A stretch of 43,461 nucleotides of DNA, taken from the NCBI GenBank assembly GCA_945869195.1, contig CAMBNV010000012.1, positions 1 through 43,461 of the forward strand, written 5' to 3'. Origin of the DNA: Gemmatimonas phototrophica (lineage in GTDB: Bacteria > Gemmatimonadota > Gemmatimonadetes > Gemmatimonadales > Gemmatimonadaceae). The translations under genes were made by a program, and so were the position numbers. Shown in pieces: positions 30,664 through 41,289 of this stretch; position 1 is the stretch's first letter, and the number at the start of each line of letters is the position of its first letter. The notes under the pieces were generated by a model that saw only the letters and a list, made by a program, of their open reading frames with translations, was not told the DNA's origin and did no database searches.

Positions 30664-32717
30664 TTGAGTCGCTTCTCCACTGCAGTGAGACGGGCGCCAA
30701 CGTCGCGAAACCGGATGTCCACGCCGATGACGCGCGTATAGAACTTCTTCGCGTCGGCGAACAGCTCCAGCTCGTCAGCGATCGTGCCGAGGAGATAGTG
30801 CACGCCGACGAGAGAGCGGTCCGTTACGCCCGGCTCAGTCAAAGCCCGAGTCAGAATCGTCGCAGCCACCGGTAACTGCCCTTTCTCGACGAAGCAGTGG
30901 CCAAGCGTTTCGAGTGCGCGCACCCGTTTGTGCGGTCCGCGTAGTGACTTCTGAAACTCCGCGATAGCCTCGTCGAGCAGCCCCATCTCCTTGTACGCGA
31001 CGCCGAGGTCGTAGTGCGCCTCATAATCCTCGTCCTCGACGTTCTCCGAGACGCCCTGCTTGAACTTGCGCAACATGTCGGCAAAATCGGCCTTTTCGTC
31101 ACCGGTCGGCTCCTGCTCGTCCACCACCATGCGCGTGTTCTTCGGTTGCGCATCGTCGCGCAGCCAGTCGCCCACGGAGATGAATCCATCGTCCTCGGGG
31201 TTCTTGGTCCCCACCTTGGCAGGCGCCGGCGCGAGCGCCTTGCTCGTCCGCGTGGAGCGTCGGGGCGCGGGACTGTCAGGTACGGTCGCGTCGGGGATCG
31301 ACGCTAAGGCGGCCTGCGCACGAATATCGTCGGGTGCGATCTCGAGCACCCGCTGGTAGACGACACGCGCCTTCGGTGCCTGCCCGTCGCCGACGAGCGC
31401 GTCGGCGAGTTCCATGTACGCCGTGGCAAGGCGCAGGCGGTCGTCGGCACGGAAGGCGAACTCGATCCGCTTCTGGTGATACCGGATCACCGTGGGCGCG
31501 ATGCGCACGAGCTCCTCGGTGACCGACGCCGCGGTGTCGAGGTCCCCCTGATGCTCGAAGCCGCCGAGCGTGACCTCAAGCTCGGCGATGCCCGCATCGC
31601 GGTGTCCGCCGTCGAGGAGGGCCTCCGCGAGCTGACGGCGCAGACTCCAATCGCCTGGAGCGGTCTCGCACTGACTGCGCAAAAGGTCGACGGAGTTGGC
31701 GAGGACCTCTGACGTCGTGCGCCGTTCCGGCTCCGAGGTGTCCAAGGCGAACATCGGCTCCACACCGCGCGGCTCGAACTCACCGAACGCCTCATCCAGG
31801 ATCGTTGCGCTGGGCTCACCGAAGCTCGTGAAGTCACCCTTCGGTGGCTCCGCGGCGATCCGACCCTGTGCCGGTGGACCAACGTCGATGAAATCGAGCA
31901 AGGGAAGCTCAACGGCAGGAGCGGACACCAGAGGAAGATCGGTGTCGGGAAGGGTGAGGCCTTGGAGGGACTTCGTCAGGCGTCGAGCCGGCCCGGCCGT
32001 CGTGGGCCCTGAGCTACGCGTCGCACGCTTGGCCGGCGCCGAGTCGATCTCGAGGAAGACAAGCCCCCCGAGCTTCGCGGACGAGCCCGACGCCGACGAC
32101 CTCGGTTCGACGGTCGGGTCGATCGCCCTCATTCGCTGGGCGATCGCATCGGCATCGCGGCCGGCGCTCACACACTGCGCGTAGCAGAGCTGCAACTGCT
32201 CAAGCGCCTCCTGCTTGCGACCCGCCTTTTCCAACTGCTCGGCCAGCATGAGCCGGACATCGTCCTGATCAGGGACGATCTCCGCGAACTCCTTGAGTGC
32301 GCGGAACGCCTCGTCGAGGTTCCCCGACGTCTGCATCCGCGAGGCATATTCCAGATAGTTCTGTTTTGCATCGCCCTTGAAGCCCTTGTCCGCCGAAATC
32401 TTTCCGAGCTTGTAGTAGATCACGGCCCGGCCCGGCGACTGGCGCAGAATCTTGTTGCAGAGGGCGATCGCGGGATTGAAGAACCCGCCGTCGGCGTAGA
32501 GATCAACGGCCCGCTCCCACATCGCGACCGCAGCGGGGAGGTTGCCCGCTTTCTGCAACAGGTCCCCGGCGCGATTGTAAATCGGGATGTCGATCGGTTC
32601 TTCTTTACCACTATCGTACAGCGCGATGATCTCGCGATAGAGCGCGAGCACCTTGTCCGGCTGCTTCTTGGCCTCAAACTCGGCAGCCTTCTTCTTCAAC
32701 TTGACGATGTCGGCCAT
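30660..32717 (-). CDS. Large TPR-repeat protein
   Basis: A 685-residue soluble protein. N-terminal TPR units (about 1-190) include DLLQKAGNLPAAVAMWERAV and YKLGKISADKGFKGDA. A low-complexity linker (about 205-345) contains LPDTDLPLVSA and ELPLLDF. More TPRs follow at about 350-470, a second acidic linker comes next, and a final TPR set (about 565-680) includes AHYDLGVAYKEMGLLDEA. No catalytic motif is seen. It shares its plan and LPLL motifs with the protein at 25472-26989. The ATG at 32717 is followed by a clean start. Function unknown; it is coupled to the polyprenyl synthase by overlapping codons. Confidence 0.78.
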   Translation of the reverse strand: MADIVKLKKKAAEFEAKKQPDKVLALYREIIALYDSGKEEPIDIPIYNRAGDLLQKAGNLPAAVAMWERAVDLYADGGFFNPAIALCNKILRQSPGRAVIYYKLGKISADKGFKGDAKQNYLEYASRMQTSGNLDEAFRALKEFAEIVPDQDDVRLMLAEQLEKAGRKQEALEQLQLCYAQCVSAGRDADAIAQRMRAIDPTVEPRSSASGSSAKLGGLVFLEIDSAPAKRATRSSGPTTAGPARRLTKSLQGLTLPDTDLPLVSAPAVELPLLDFIDVGPPAQGRIAAEPPKGDFTSFGEPSATILDEAFGEFEPRGVEPMFALDTSEPERRTTSEVLANSVDLLRSQCETAPGDWSLRRQLAEALLDGGHRDAGIAELEVTLGGFEHQGDLDTAASVTEELVRIAPTVIRYHQKRIEFAFRADDRLRLATAYMELADALVGDGQAPKARVVYQRVLEIAPDDIRAQAALASIPDATVPDSPAPRRSTRTSKALAPAPAKVGTKNPEDDGFISVGDWLRDDAQPKNTRMVVDEQEPTGDEKADFADMLRKFKQGVSENVEDEDYEAHYDLGVAYKEMGLLDEAIAEFQKSLRGPHKRVRALETLGHCFVEKGQLPVAATILTRALTEPGVTDRSLVGVHYLLGTIADELELFADAKKFYTRVIGVDIRFRDVGARLTAVEKRLK

Positions 32718-32780
32718 TCGGTAAACTTACCGTGCCAACCGGTGGCCTGACAAGCGTTTGAGCGACCTCGCCAGCGGCTT

Positions 32781-34046
32781 TTATCCGGGGTGGGCTGGCC
32801 GGCCAGCTAACCAGGTACCCACACACCGGTTGTCACCGTACCAGTAGGGGATCTCGCGATGGTCCCGGACGTCAAAGAGCGCGAGGTCCCCCTGAAATCC
32901 AGGCGCAATCTGGCCGATATCGGCGGCCAACCCGAGGGCAGCCGCCCCGTTCACCGTCGCGGCAACAAAGGCTTCAGCCACGCTCAGACGCAACTGACTC
33001 ACGCCAAGAGTGAGCACGAGTGAGAAGTTGACGGTCGGACTGGTACCGGGATTGAAATCCGACGCCAGCGCGACGGGGACGCCGGCGGCGATGAGCGCGC
33101 GCGCCGGGGCCTGCTTCTGGCGCCCGAGAAAGAGCATCGTCCCTGGCAGCAGGGTGGCCACGGTGCCCGCCCCAGCGAGTGCCGCGATCCCCGCCTCAGA
33201 GATCGCGGCGAGGTGATCGGCGGAGGTCGCGCGGAGCTCCGCGGCGAGTTCGGCGGCCGCTCCATTCTCGAGCTCGTCCGCGTGCAGCTTGAGCGCAAGG
33301 CCGGCCGCACGCGCCGCCCCGAGGATCCGTCGCGTCTCGTCAGAGGTGTACACCCCGGGTTCGCAGAAAACATCGCAGAAGCGGGCGAGCCCTTCGGCAG
33401 CCACGGCGGGAATCATCTCGCCGGTCACGAGTCCGATATACTCGTCTCGGCTTCGCGGCGCCTCTCGGTACTCCATCGGAACCTCGTGCGCACCGAGAAA
33501 GGTGGGCACGAGTCGCAGCGGCACCTCGGCCGACAGTCGACGGATGAGGCGCAACGTCGCCAGCTCGGACTCGAGCGAGAGGCCGTATCCCGACTTCACC
33601 TCGAGCGTCGTGGTGCCGTGCGCCGCGATGCGTCGGAGTCGAGTGGTCGCGAGGGCAGCCAACTCGTCAGCGGAACGGTTCCGGAGGTCGCGCACAGACG
33701 AGTGGATCCCGCCCCCGCGACGGGCGATGTCGAGATATCCGACGCCGGTGGCGCGGAGCTCCTGCTCCTCATACCGCGCGCGGCCGAAAATCGCGTGCGT
33801 GTGCGAGTCGACAAAGCCCGGCGTCAGCACGCCCTGGGAACAGTCGACGAGCGGCGCGTATGGAAAGGCCGCGCGCAGCTCCGCGTCGGGCGCAACGGAC
33901 GCGATGCGGCCATCGGCACCGACGGCGATACCCACCCGGTCGCGGACCAGTGCATCCGCCTGCTCGGCTCCCCGTCGGGCCCGGGCCGGCCCAGCGCAGG
34001 TGACGACTTGCGCGGCATTCACGAACAGCTGACTGCGGTCGCTCAT
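32781..34046 (-). CDS. hutI: Imidazolonepropionase
   Basis: A 421-residue amidohydrolase of the HutI type: metal ligands in FVDSHTHAIFGRARYEE, EVKSGYGLSLESELATLR, LHADEL, and the late Asp in ASDFNPGTSP. It opens the imidazolone ring to N-formimidoyl-glutamate, the third step of histidine degradation. I start at the ATG at 34046 (MSDRSQLF); the frame upstream is a shadow. It is 43 bases downstream of the radical SAM gene. hutG/hutF functions are not in the window. Confidence 0.94.
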   Translation of the reverse strand: MSDRSQLFVNAAQVVTCAGPARARRGAEQADALVRDRVGIAVGADGRIASVAPDAELRAAFPYAPLVDCSQGVLTPGFVDSHTHAIFGRARYEEQELRATGVGYLDIARRGGGIHSSVRDLRNRSADELAALATTRLRRIAAHGTTTLEVKSGYGLSLESELATLRLIRRLSAEVPLRLVPTFLGAHEVPMEYREAPRSRDEYIGLVTGEMIPAVAAEGLARFCDVFCEPGVYTSDETRRILGAARAAGLALKLHADELENGAAAELAAELRATSADHLAAISEAGIAALAGAGTVATLLPGTMLFLGRQKQAPARALIAAGVPVALASDFNPGTSPTVNFSLVLTLGVSQLRLSVAEAFVAATVNGAAALGLAADIGQIAPGFQGDLALFDVRDHREIPYWYGDNRCVGTWLAGRPAHPG

Positions 34047-34089
34047 GGCGGGCTCGGTGCGGGGGCGAATGCTCCGGTCGGCGTCGCCG

Positions 34090-35064
34090 TCACGGCGACG
34101 CGACAAGATCGAGAAACCGATTGGGGCGCAGGGGAGCCTGCGCCTCCCCACGGCAGGCGTAAAAGCACCGGTCGCACCGGATCGGGGCGTAACCCTCGTA
34201 CGCACTCCAATGTCCGTCCACGGGGAAGTCAGGGCAACGCCTGATGCCGCCGTACGGATCGATATGCACCGTATCTTTTCCCGACTCGCAGGGCTCAGTC
34301 ATCTCGCCGCGCAGGTATCGCGGAATCTCGGCGAGATAGTGGTCGGAGTTTGAGATCGTCCCGCGGCGGCGGCGCTTGAACGCGAGGAGCTCGCGCACCA
34401 GCGACTCGACACGCGTGATCTGCTCCGCTCGAAGCAGGTGCGCGCGGTTGCCATTCTTGAAATCCGTGTACACGGACAGGTTCACGCCCACGCGCATCGC
34501 CTCGGCGGCGCGCACGATCGGCATAATGTCTGCGAGGTTGTCGTCTTTGATCACCGTGTTGAAACGCACGGTCATCCCCTCGCCACGGATCGCTTCGGCA
34601 TTGGCAAGAATCTTCGCCGCCAGGCCGGGGATGCCTCGGGCGGTGTCGTGCCGCTCGTCGAGATAGTCGAGCGAGACGCTGAACTGCCCCACGCCGGCGT
34701 CCCAGAGCGATCGCGCGCGCTCTCGGGTGAGCAGCGCCCCGTGCGTGATGAGCGTCATCCACTTGAAGCGGATCGCGCGATCGACCGCGCCGACGAGGTC
34801 CTCGAGATCGCCCCGCAGGAGCGGCTCGCCCCCGGTCCAGGTGACGACCATCGGATCGAACGCTTTCGCCGCGTCGACAAACGAGTCGAGCTCCATGGCC
34901 TTCATCGCCGACGACGTCTTCCAATAGTCGCAGAAATCGCAACGTGCGTTGCACCGCATCGTGACCTCGAAGTGCACGAGGACCGGACGACGGCGCAGCC
35001 GGAGACTGGCATACTTCCAGCTGAACGGAATGAGATGCCAGGGTCTGAACTTGGCGCTGAGCAA
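34090..35064 (-). CDS. Radical SAM enzyme with extra C-terminal cysteines
   Basis: A 324-residue radical SAM protein. TMRCNARCDFC carries the CX3CX2C cluster ligands (Cys 38, 42, 45) and TWTGGEPLL is the SAM-binding GGEP motif. The C-terminus has Cys 259, 277, 297, 300 and 304 (the last three in CDRCFYAC), suggesting an auxiliary iron-sulfur cluster of the SPASM/twitch kind. The substrate is unknown. It lies between hutU and hutI with 62- and 43-base gaps. No peptide precursor or maturase partner is obvious nearby. Confidence 0.85.
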   Translation of the reverse strand: MLSAKFRPWHLIPFSWKYASLRLRRRPVLVHFEVTMRCNARCDFCDYWKTSSAMKAMELDSFVDAAKAFDPMVVTWTGGEPLLRGDLEDLVGAVDRAIRFKWMTLITHGALLTRERARSLWDAGVGQFSVSLDYLDERHDTARGIPGLAAKILANAEAIRGEGMTVRFNTVIKDDNLADIMPIVRAAEAMRVGVNLSVYTDFKNGNRAHLLRAEQITRVESLVRELLAFKRRRRGTISNSDHYLAEIPRYLRGEMTEPCESGKDTVHIDPYGGIRRCPDFPVDGHWSAYEGYAPIRCDRCFYACRGEAQAPLRPNRFLDLVASP

Positions 35065-35126
35065 CGGCGAGGACGGCTGAAGGATGAGGGCGCGAGAATC
35101 ACCAGCGACTCCGGGCGGCGATCGCG

Positions 35127-36785
35127 CTACGTCGGCAGTGACGGCAGCTGAATGCCTTCGCGGCGCGCCGTTGCACGGGCCGTCTCGTACCCGGCGTCGG
35201 CGTGGCGCGCCACACCGATGCCAGGATCGTTGGTGAGCACACGCTGCAACCGCTCACGCATCTCCGGTGTGCCATCGGCGACGATGACCTGCCCGGCATG
35301 CAGCGAGTTGCCGATCCCTACGCCGCCGCCATGATGGAAACTCACCCAGCTCGCGCCGCTCGCCACGTTGAGCATCGCATTGAGAAATGCCCAGTCGGCG
35401 ATGGCATCGGACCCGTCCTTCATCGCCTCGGTCTCTCGGAAGGGCGACGCCACACTGCCGGTATCGAGGTGGTCGCGTCCGATGACGATCGGCGCGCTGA
35501 GTTCGCCGCTCGCGACGAGGTCGTTGATCGCGACGCCGAACCGGGCGCGCTCCCCCTGCCCCAACCAGCAGATACGCGCGGGGAGACCCTGAAAACGGAT
35601 CTGCTCCTGCGCCAGCGTGATCCACCGCCTGAGATGCTCGTCCTGCGGGAACATCTCGAGGACGAGTGCATCGGTGCGTGCGATATCGGCCGGATCGCCG
35701 GAGAGCGCCACCCACCGGAACGGCCCCTTCCCCTCACAGAACAGCGGACGGACGTACTCGGGGACGAACCCTGGAATGTCAAAGGCATCGGCCAGCCCCG
35801 CATCGAGCGCGACGGTGCGGATGTTGTTCCCGTAGTCGAACGCGATCGCCCCCTGGTCCTGCATCTCGCGCATCGCCCGGACGTGGACGACCGCGCTCGC
35901 GGTGGAGCGTTGCAGGTACTCCGTCGAGTTGGTCGTGCGGAGGGCGACCGCCTCCGCGAGCGTGAGGCCGTGCGGCACGTAGCCATGCAGCATATCGTGC
36001 GCCGAGGTCTGGTCGGTCACGACATCGGGGATGATACCCCGCTCGACCATGCGCGGAAGCACATCGGCGGCGTTGCCGACCAGGCCGACGGAGCAACCCC
36101 GTTTGGCTCTCTGCGCCTCACGGATCCACCCCATCGCCTCATCCAGATCGGTGGTCATCTTGTCGCAGTAGCCGGTCTGCAGCCGCTTCTCAATGCGCGT
36201 CGGATCGACGTCGACGCCGAGGATTGCCGCGTCGAGCATCGTCGCAGCGAGCGGCTGCGCCCCGCCCATCCCACCGAGTCCCGCCGTCACCACGAAGCGA
36301 CCCGCGAGACTCCCGCCGAAATGCTTTTTTGCCACGGCGCCGAAGGTTTCGTAGGTTCCCTGCACGATCCCTTGCGAGCCGATGTAGATCCACGATCCGG
36401 CCGTCATCTGACCGTACATAATGAGCCCCTGCCGCTCGAGCTCGCGAAAGTAGTCCCAGGTCGCGAAGCGGCCGACGAGGTTCGAGTTCGCGATCAGGAC
36501 GCGCGGGGCGCCCGCGTGGGTACGGAACACGGCGACGGGCTTGCCACTTTGGACGATGAGCGTTTCGTCGTTCTCGAGGCCGCGGAGCGCGACCACGATG
36601 GCATCAAACGCCTCCCAGTTGCGCACGGCCTTGCCGGTGCCGCCATAGACGACGAGGTCGTCTGGGCGTTCGGCCACATCAGGATCAAGGTTGTTCATGA
36701 GCATCCGGAGGGCGGCTTCCTGCTGCCACCCCTTGCAACTGATCTCGGTTCCGCGCGCGGCGCGGACCAGGCGCGCCTGGCTCAT
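35127..36785 (-). CDS. hutU: Urocanate hydratase
   Basis: A 552-residue urocanase. [15 protein letters not shown] opens the family region and [12 protein letters not shown] follows. [15 protein letters not shown] is the NAD-binding loop; [14 protein letters not shown] and [11 protein letters not shown] are conserved urocanase segments. It adds water to urocanate using tightly bound NAD+, the second step of histidine breakdown. The ATG at 36785 overlaps the hutH stop (ATGA). Length is typical. Confidence 0.97.
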   Translation of the reverse strand: MSQARLVRAARGTEISCKGWQQEAALRMLMNNLDPDVAERPDDLVVYGGTGKAVRNWEAFDAIVVALRGLENDETLIVQSGKPVAVFRTHAGAPRVLIANSNLVGRFATWDYFRELERQGLIMYGQMTAGSWIYIGSQGIVQGTYETFGAVAKKHFGGSLAGRFVVTAGLGGMGGAQPLAATMLDAAILGVDVDPTRIEKRLQTGYCDKMTTDLDEAMGWIREAQRAKRGCSVGLVGNAADVLPRMVERGIIPDVVTDQTSAHDMLHGYVPHGLTLAEAVALRTTNSTEYLQRSTASAVVHVRAMREMQDQGAIAFDYGNNIRTVALDAGLADAFDIPGFVPEYVRPLFCEGKGPFRWVALSGDPADIARTDALVLEMFPQDEHLRRWITLAQEQIRFQGLPARICWLGQGERARFGVAINDLVASGELSAPIVIGRDHLDTGSVASPFRETEAMKDGSDAIADWAFLNAMLNVASGASWVSFHHGGGVGIGNSLHAGQVIVADGTPEMRERLQRVLTNDPGIGVARHADAGYETARATARREGIQLPSLPT

Positions 36786-38305
36786 CGGGTCTCCCTGGTT
36801 GACGACGAAAATCGGCCATCCGCCACGGCCACCGCGAGTCGTTCGATATCTGGCCCGAGCACGCGGTCGTCGGTGAGAGCAGGCACGAGCGAACGCACCG
36901 TCGCGTACGCCACTTCAACGCCGACGCCCGCCCGCAGCGGCCGCCGGAACTCAATGCCCTGCGCCGCGCACATCAATTCAATCGCGAGCACATGCTGCAG
37001 GTTGTGCAGGATCCGACGCAGCTTGGTCGCGGCGCCCATTGCCATGGGCACCACATCTTCCTTGTTGCCATCGGTCGGGATTGAATCGACACTCGCCGGG
37101 TGCGAGAGGATCTTGCACTCGCTCGTGATCGCCGCCGCGGTCACCTGTGCCATCATGAATCCCGAGCTCACGCCCGCCGTCGTCGTGAGAAAGGGAGGGA
37201 GACCCTCGTTGAGATCGGGATGCACGAGCCGGTCGATCCGTCGCTCGCTCATGACCGCAAGATTGGTCATGGCGATCGCGAGCAGATCGAGCGCCATCGC
37301 CCCCGCCTGCCCGTGAAAGTTGCCACCCGAGAGCATCGTCCCATCGTCGAAGACGAGCGGATTGTCGGTCGCGGCGTTGAGTTCGCCGCTCAGCAGCCCC
37401 TCGGCGAAGCGAATCGCCTCGAGCACCGGGCCATGCACCTGGGGCATACAGCGCAGCGCGTAGGCATCCTGCACGCGCGAATCTCCCACGCGGTGTGACT
37501 CGCGAATCTCGCTCTCCGCCAGGAGCTCGAGCAGCATGGCCGCCGACTCCATCTGTCCGCGCTGCCCCCGCGCGGCATGGATGCGCGCGTCGAAGGCCGT
37601 CGGCGTGCCGAGCAGCGCCTCGAGCGACGCGGCACCGGCCACCTGCGCCGCCTCCCAGCACCGGCGTGCCCCCACGAGCGCGAGCGTCCCCACCGCGGTA
37701 TGCGCCTGCGTCCCGTTGATGAGCGCGAGCCCTTCCTTCGGTCCCAGTGTCACTGGCAATAGGCGATGCGCGCGCAGGACCTCAGCGGCCGGTCCCGTGC
37801 CCCCGGCATGGTGCAGCTCGCCTTCGCCGAGGAGTGAGAGCGCGAGGTGCGCCAGTGGCGCGAGGTCTCCGCTCGCGCCGACCGACCCCTGCTCAGGAAC
37901 TCCCGGGTACAGTCCCTCGTTGAGCATCGCGCAGAGCAGCTCGGCCAGTTCCGGCCGCGCACCGCTAAAGCCTTTCGCGAGCACATTCGCGCGGAGAAGC
38001 ATCATCGCGCGCACCTCGCGCTCCGGGAGCCGCGGCCCGACCCCCGCGGCGTGACTGCGCACCAGGTTCACCTGTAACTGCGCGAGCTGATCGGGGGCGA
38101 TCGCGATGTCCGAGAGTTTGCCGAAGCCGGTCGTAACGCCGTAGACCGCCGTCCCGCTCGCAGCGAGACCCTCGACAATCGCGCGCGTACGGAGCATCCG
38201 GGCTCGAGCCTCCGGGGCGAGTCGAACCGCCTGACGGCCCTCGGCGACATGCAGCACATCGGTGACGGTGAGCGAAGAGCCGTCGAGCAGGAGAGGAGCG
38301 GTCAC
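36782..38305 (-). CDS. hutH: Histidine ammonia-lyase
   Basis: A 507-residue lyase. [17 protein letters not shown] holds the Ala-Ser-Gly triad (144-146) that cyclises to the MIO cofactor. YGVTTGFG (from Tyr 55) and GNFHGQ are also active-site segments. It converts histidine to urocanate and ammonia. The GTG at 38305 overlaps the stop of the lptD-like gene (GTGA), an odd coupling of a catabolic gene to an envelope gene. hutU follows with an ATGA overlap. Confidence 0.97.
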   Translation of the reverse strand: MTAPLLLDGSSLTVTDVLHVAEGRQAVRLAPEARARMLRTRAIVEGLAASGTAVYGVTTGFGKLSDIAIAPDQLAQLQVNLVRSHAAGVGPRLPEREVRAMMLLRANVLAKGFSGARPELAELLCAMLNEGLYPGVPEQGSVGASGDLAPLAHLALSLLGEGELHHAGGTGPAAEVLRAHRLLPVTLGPKEGLALINGTQAHTAVGTLALVGARRCWEAAQVAGAASLEALLGTPTAFDARIHAARGQRGQMESAAMLLELLAESEIRESHRVGDSRVQDAYALRCMPQVHGPVLEAIRFAEGLLSGELNAATDNPLVFDDGTMLSGGNFHGQAGAMALDLLAIAMTNLAVMSERRIDRLVHPDLNEGLPPFLTTTAGVSSGFMMAQVTAAAITSECKILSHPASVDSIPTDGNKEDVVPMAMGAATKLRRILHNLQHVLAIELMCAAQGIEFRRPLRAGVGVEVAYATVRSLVPALTDDRVLGPDIERLAVAVADGRFSSSTRETR

Positions 38306-41289
38306 TGGATGCGCGATCCGGTTGGAGGGCGGTACGTGGCTTTGTCGTAGTCGAGCTTGATCTCGGGCTGCGCTTTGAGCGAGATGAAGAATGTAAAGGC
38401 GAAGTTCCCGTTGGGCGCCTGGGTGAAGCCGAAAACCGCCTTCCAGTCGTGCATCTCGCGCTGGAGCGTCACGACCTGACTGGCAAACTCGCGACGTTCG
38501 ACGTCGTACATCGTACTCCAGCCCGCCGCCCAGTTGGGCGTGAGATTAAAGCTCGTGCGAAAGCCGACCGAGGTGGTCGGCGGGACCCGGTAGAAGGTCC
38601 CGCCGGCGGCGCCAAAATCATTGGGGTCACGGGTCCCGGCGTTCTGCGTGGCCTGACGGACGCATTCGTCGTAGTTGAAGGTGCCGAGCAGGTACGCCGC
38701 GCATTGGGTCGTGGCGTCATACTGGACCACCCGTCCGCCCACCGGTGGCCGCTGGCGGTTGGCACTGACGTTGAACGAGGCGGTGAAGCCCTGCCCCGTG
38801 GGGATTTCCCTCACCGCGCCGCGCGTCCGCGTCCCGGTAATCGCCCCCATCCCCTGCTGGGCGCCCATCGTCGACGAGAGTCCGTCCATCTCGTCTGTGC
38901 GGGTGGGCAACTCGGTGGGTATGCGCCCCGCCGAAAACGAGGCACCGAAGAGCCGCGCGATCCCGCGCACGATCGCGGAATTCGCGTCGAGCGAGAAGGC
39001 CGCACGCGCCGACTCGCGGAACGGATCGAACACGGCGGTGTCGCTCAGAAAGTTGCCCTGAAAGAGCGAGTAGTCCACGCCGAGATCGAACCCCGGCAGG
39101 AGGTCGGAGCGAAACGTGTAGCCGACTCGGTCCGTCGCGAATCCCGTCTTACCGGTCACGCGCTGCCGCTCAAAGTCCCATGACACCGACGTGAACTGAA
39201 ACGTCGCGACCTTGATCTTTTCTCCTTCGGCGTCGGCGGAGTCCCCTCGGGCCCGCATCTTGGCCTCAATGTTCGTCGAGAAGCCGATCGTCAGCCGATT
39301 CTGCGCGAGCGCACCCAGGTAGCCGGTCGCGACCTGGTTGGTCGCCGCGAGGAACTCATCGCTCACCGTCGCGGCCGGCGAGTAGCTGTACGACACGGTC
39401 GGCGCCAGCGAGTGCCGGAAACGCTGTACGCGCCCGACCCCAGGATAGAGACGGAACACCGTCGGAGAGACGCTCAGGCCGTAGGAGAGCCGCTTGCTCT
39501 GCGCGACCCACTCCCCGTTGGAGAGATGCGTCCGGATCGCGAACCCCTTCGGGTCGACATTGGCCGCATTGATACTCGGTCCCAGGTTCCAGGTCCCCTG
39601 AAAGAACTGCGGCAACCCGACACTGACATCGAAGTCGAACGCGGAGTCGTAGGTGCCGGCGTAGACGCGATCGATGCGTGCCGACGAATCGACGGGATCG
39701 CGGACGGTGATGATCTGCGGATAGTCGCGGATCGTGTTATTGAACCGCATGCCGCTCTGGACCTGGAAGTCGAGGATCTTGAACGGCGTCGACAGACTGA
39801 TATTGGTGCTGCTCTGATCGCGTTTGAGTCGCACCGAATCGAGCGCGCCGCCGGCATTGACGTAGCGGTAGGCGAAGTCGCCCGTCGCATCGAGGTTCAG
39901 ACTCTGTTGCGTCGTGTACTGGAACGACGGCGTCATGAGGAACCAGGTGCCGAGCTCGAGTGGTTTGGATGAGACGTTGAGCGACGGGAAGGTGCGGTCC
40001 ACCTGATCGCGACCCGGATACTGCCGTTGCGTGCCGCCGAGATTCACGGTGAACGGGCCCTGGGAGCGCACGAGATTGAGCTGCGACGCGATCGTCGCGA
40101 TCGCCGCCATCGGATTGATGATCGTCTGCCGCTGGACCTGGGTGCTCGTGACGTAGTTGAGGTTGGAGTTAATCCGCGTTCTCGACGAGAACTCCTGCGC
40201 GTGTGACCAACTGACCGCGGTGTTGCTGCTCCCGGTGCTGAGCGTGTTCCGGGAGAGTGCGAGACTCCCCGACATGAATCGGTCGAGCCAGCGGTACCGG
40301 AGTTCCCCATTGTATCGAGTCCACCCCGGATCACGTACCGTCGCACGCGCGCTCGATCGCCAGTCCATGCTGACCTCCGCGTCGAGGTAGTCACTGAGCG
40401 CGAAGTAGTACCCGAGGTTTTCGGTCGTGCGGCGGTACGTTGGGCTGTTCCGCACCAGCTCGGCGAAGCCAACGCGGGGGGTGAGGATCCCCGAGCGTCG
40501 GCCCGAACGAATGTCCTGGAAGATGAACGGCAGCCACATGACCGGGACGCCCTGCACATAGAGGATCGCCGGCCTGGCGACGATCGTACGTCCGCTGACG
40601 CGCTTGAGCTCCTTCGCCAGGAAGTGGTAATGCGGGAGCGGGTCAAGACAGGAGGTGATCATCCCGTCGCGGCCATACACGGTACTCTCGTCGGTGAGGC
40701 TGTCGGAGGTGAAGGCGGCCCGATGCGCCAAGACCTTCCAGTCCTCCCCCGCATTCGCGACCGTCGAGAAGTCGCGTGTGTGCCCCTCGCGGCGGGCGAC
40801 GTCGTAGGTGAGCTCACCGAGCCCGAGCACGTCGGACGACTGCTGCGGATCCCGCATGATGATCGTGTCGCCGTTGGCGCTGATGAGCTGGAGACTGTCG
40901 CTATAGGCAATGGAATGGGCAACGAGCATCATCGCGTCGCGCTGCACCGCGGCGCGCGCGCTATCGGTGCCGGTGAGCGTCATCATCCGACTAGAACCGG
41001 AGAACCCGACGTGGTGCGCCTGATAGCGCACGACCGAGTAGCCGAGACGCGCGACCAATGCCGTCATCACGCTGTCGTCGGGCGCCCAGTCGATAAGCTT
41101 CGGACGACTCGCGGTCGTGTCGCGCCCGATCGGCCGGAGCGGATCGCCCGGCGCGCTGGGCGCCGGGTTCGTCGCTGGACGCGGGCGGGGCGGGCGCACC
41201 TGCGCTGATGCGACCGAGACCGCCCCCGCGAGGAGGAGCGTGGCAATCACTGCCGGCAGGAGGGCGCGCGAGCGCCCGCCGCGGATCAC
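38302..41289 (-). CDS. LptD-like outer-membrane assembly protein
   Basis: About 995 residues from a GTG at 41289 that overlaps the tatC stop (GTGA). The signal peptide has the core LLPAVIATLLLAGAVSVASA, then a Pro-rich stretch. A short OstA-like region follows and then the LptD family hallmark near residues 245-275: VPVMWLPFIFQDI and SGRRSGILTPRVGF. The rest is a long series of alternating strands ending in a barrel-type C-terminus. LptD inserts lipopolysaccharide into the outer leaflet. Few cysteines are present, so the usual disulfide pattern cannot be assigned. The LptD name is by pattern only. Confidence 0.8.
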   Translation of the reverse strand: MIRGGRSRALLPAVIATLLLAGAVSVASAQVRPPRPRPATNPAPSAPGDPLRPIGRDTTASRPKLIDWAPDDSVMTALVARLGYSVVRYQAHHVGFSGSSRMMTLTGTDSARAAVQRDAMMLVAHSIAYSDSLQLISANGDTIIMRDPQQSSDVLGLGELTYDVARREGHTRDFSTVANAGEDWKVLAHRAAFTSDSLTDESTVYGRDGMITSCLDPLPHYHFLAKELKRVSGRTIVARPAILYVQGVPVMWLPFIFQDIRSGRRSGILTPRVGFAELVRNSPTYRRTTENLGYYFALSDYLDAEVSMDWRSSARATVRDPGWTRYNGELRYRWLDRFMSGSLALSRNTLSTGSSNTAVSWSHAQEFSSRTRINSNLNYVTSTQVQRQTIINPMAAIATIASQLNLVRSQGPFTVNLGGTQRQYPGRDQVDRTFPSLNVSSKPLELGTWFLMTPSFQYTTQQSLNLDATGDFAYRYVNAGGALDSVRLKRDQSSTNISLSTPFKILDFQVQSGMRFNNTIRDYPQIITVRDPVDSSARIDRVYAGTYDSAFDFDVSVGLPQFFQGTWNLGPSINAANVDPKGFAIRTHLSNGEWVAQSKRLSYGLSVSPTVFRLYPGVGRVQRFRHSLAPTVSYSYSPAATVSDEFLAATNQVATGYLGALAQNRLTIGFSTNIEAKMRARGDSADAEGEKIKVATFQFTSVSWDFERQRVTGKTGFATDRVGYTFRSDLLPGFDLGVDYSLFQGNFLSDTAVFDPFRESARAAFSLDANSAIVRGIARLFGASFSAGRIPTELPTRTDEMDGLSSTMGAQQGMGAITGTRTRGAVREIPTGQGFTASFNVSANRQRPPVGGRVVQYDATTQCAAYLLGTFNYDECVRQATQNAGTRDPNDFGAAGGTFYRVPPTTSVGFRTSFNLTPNWAAGWSTMYDVERREFASQVVTLQREMHDWKAVFGFTQAPNGNFAFTFFISLKAQPEIKLDYDKATYRPPTGSRIQ

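Noticed and set aside
35202-37316. Plus-strand reading frame of about 700 codons
   Set aside because: It lies antisense to hutU and hutH, which are unmistakable; composition is typical of a shadow frame.
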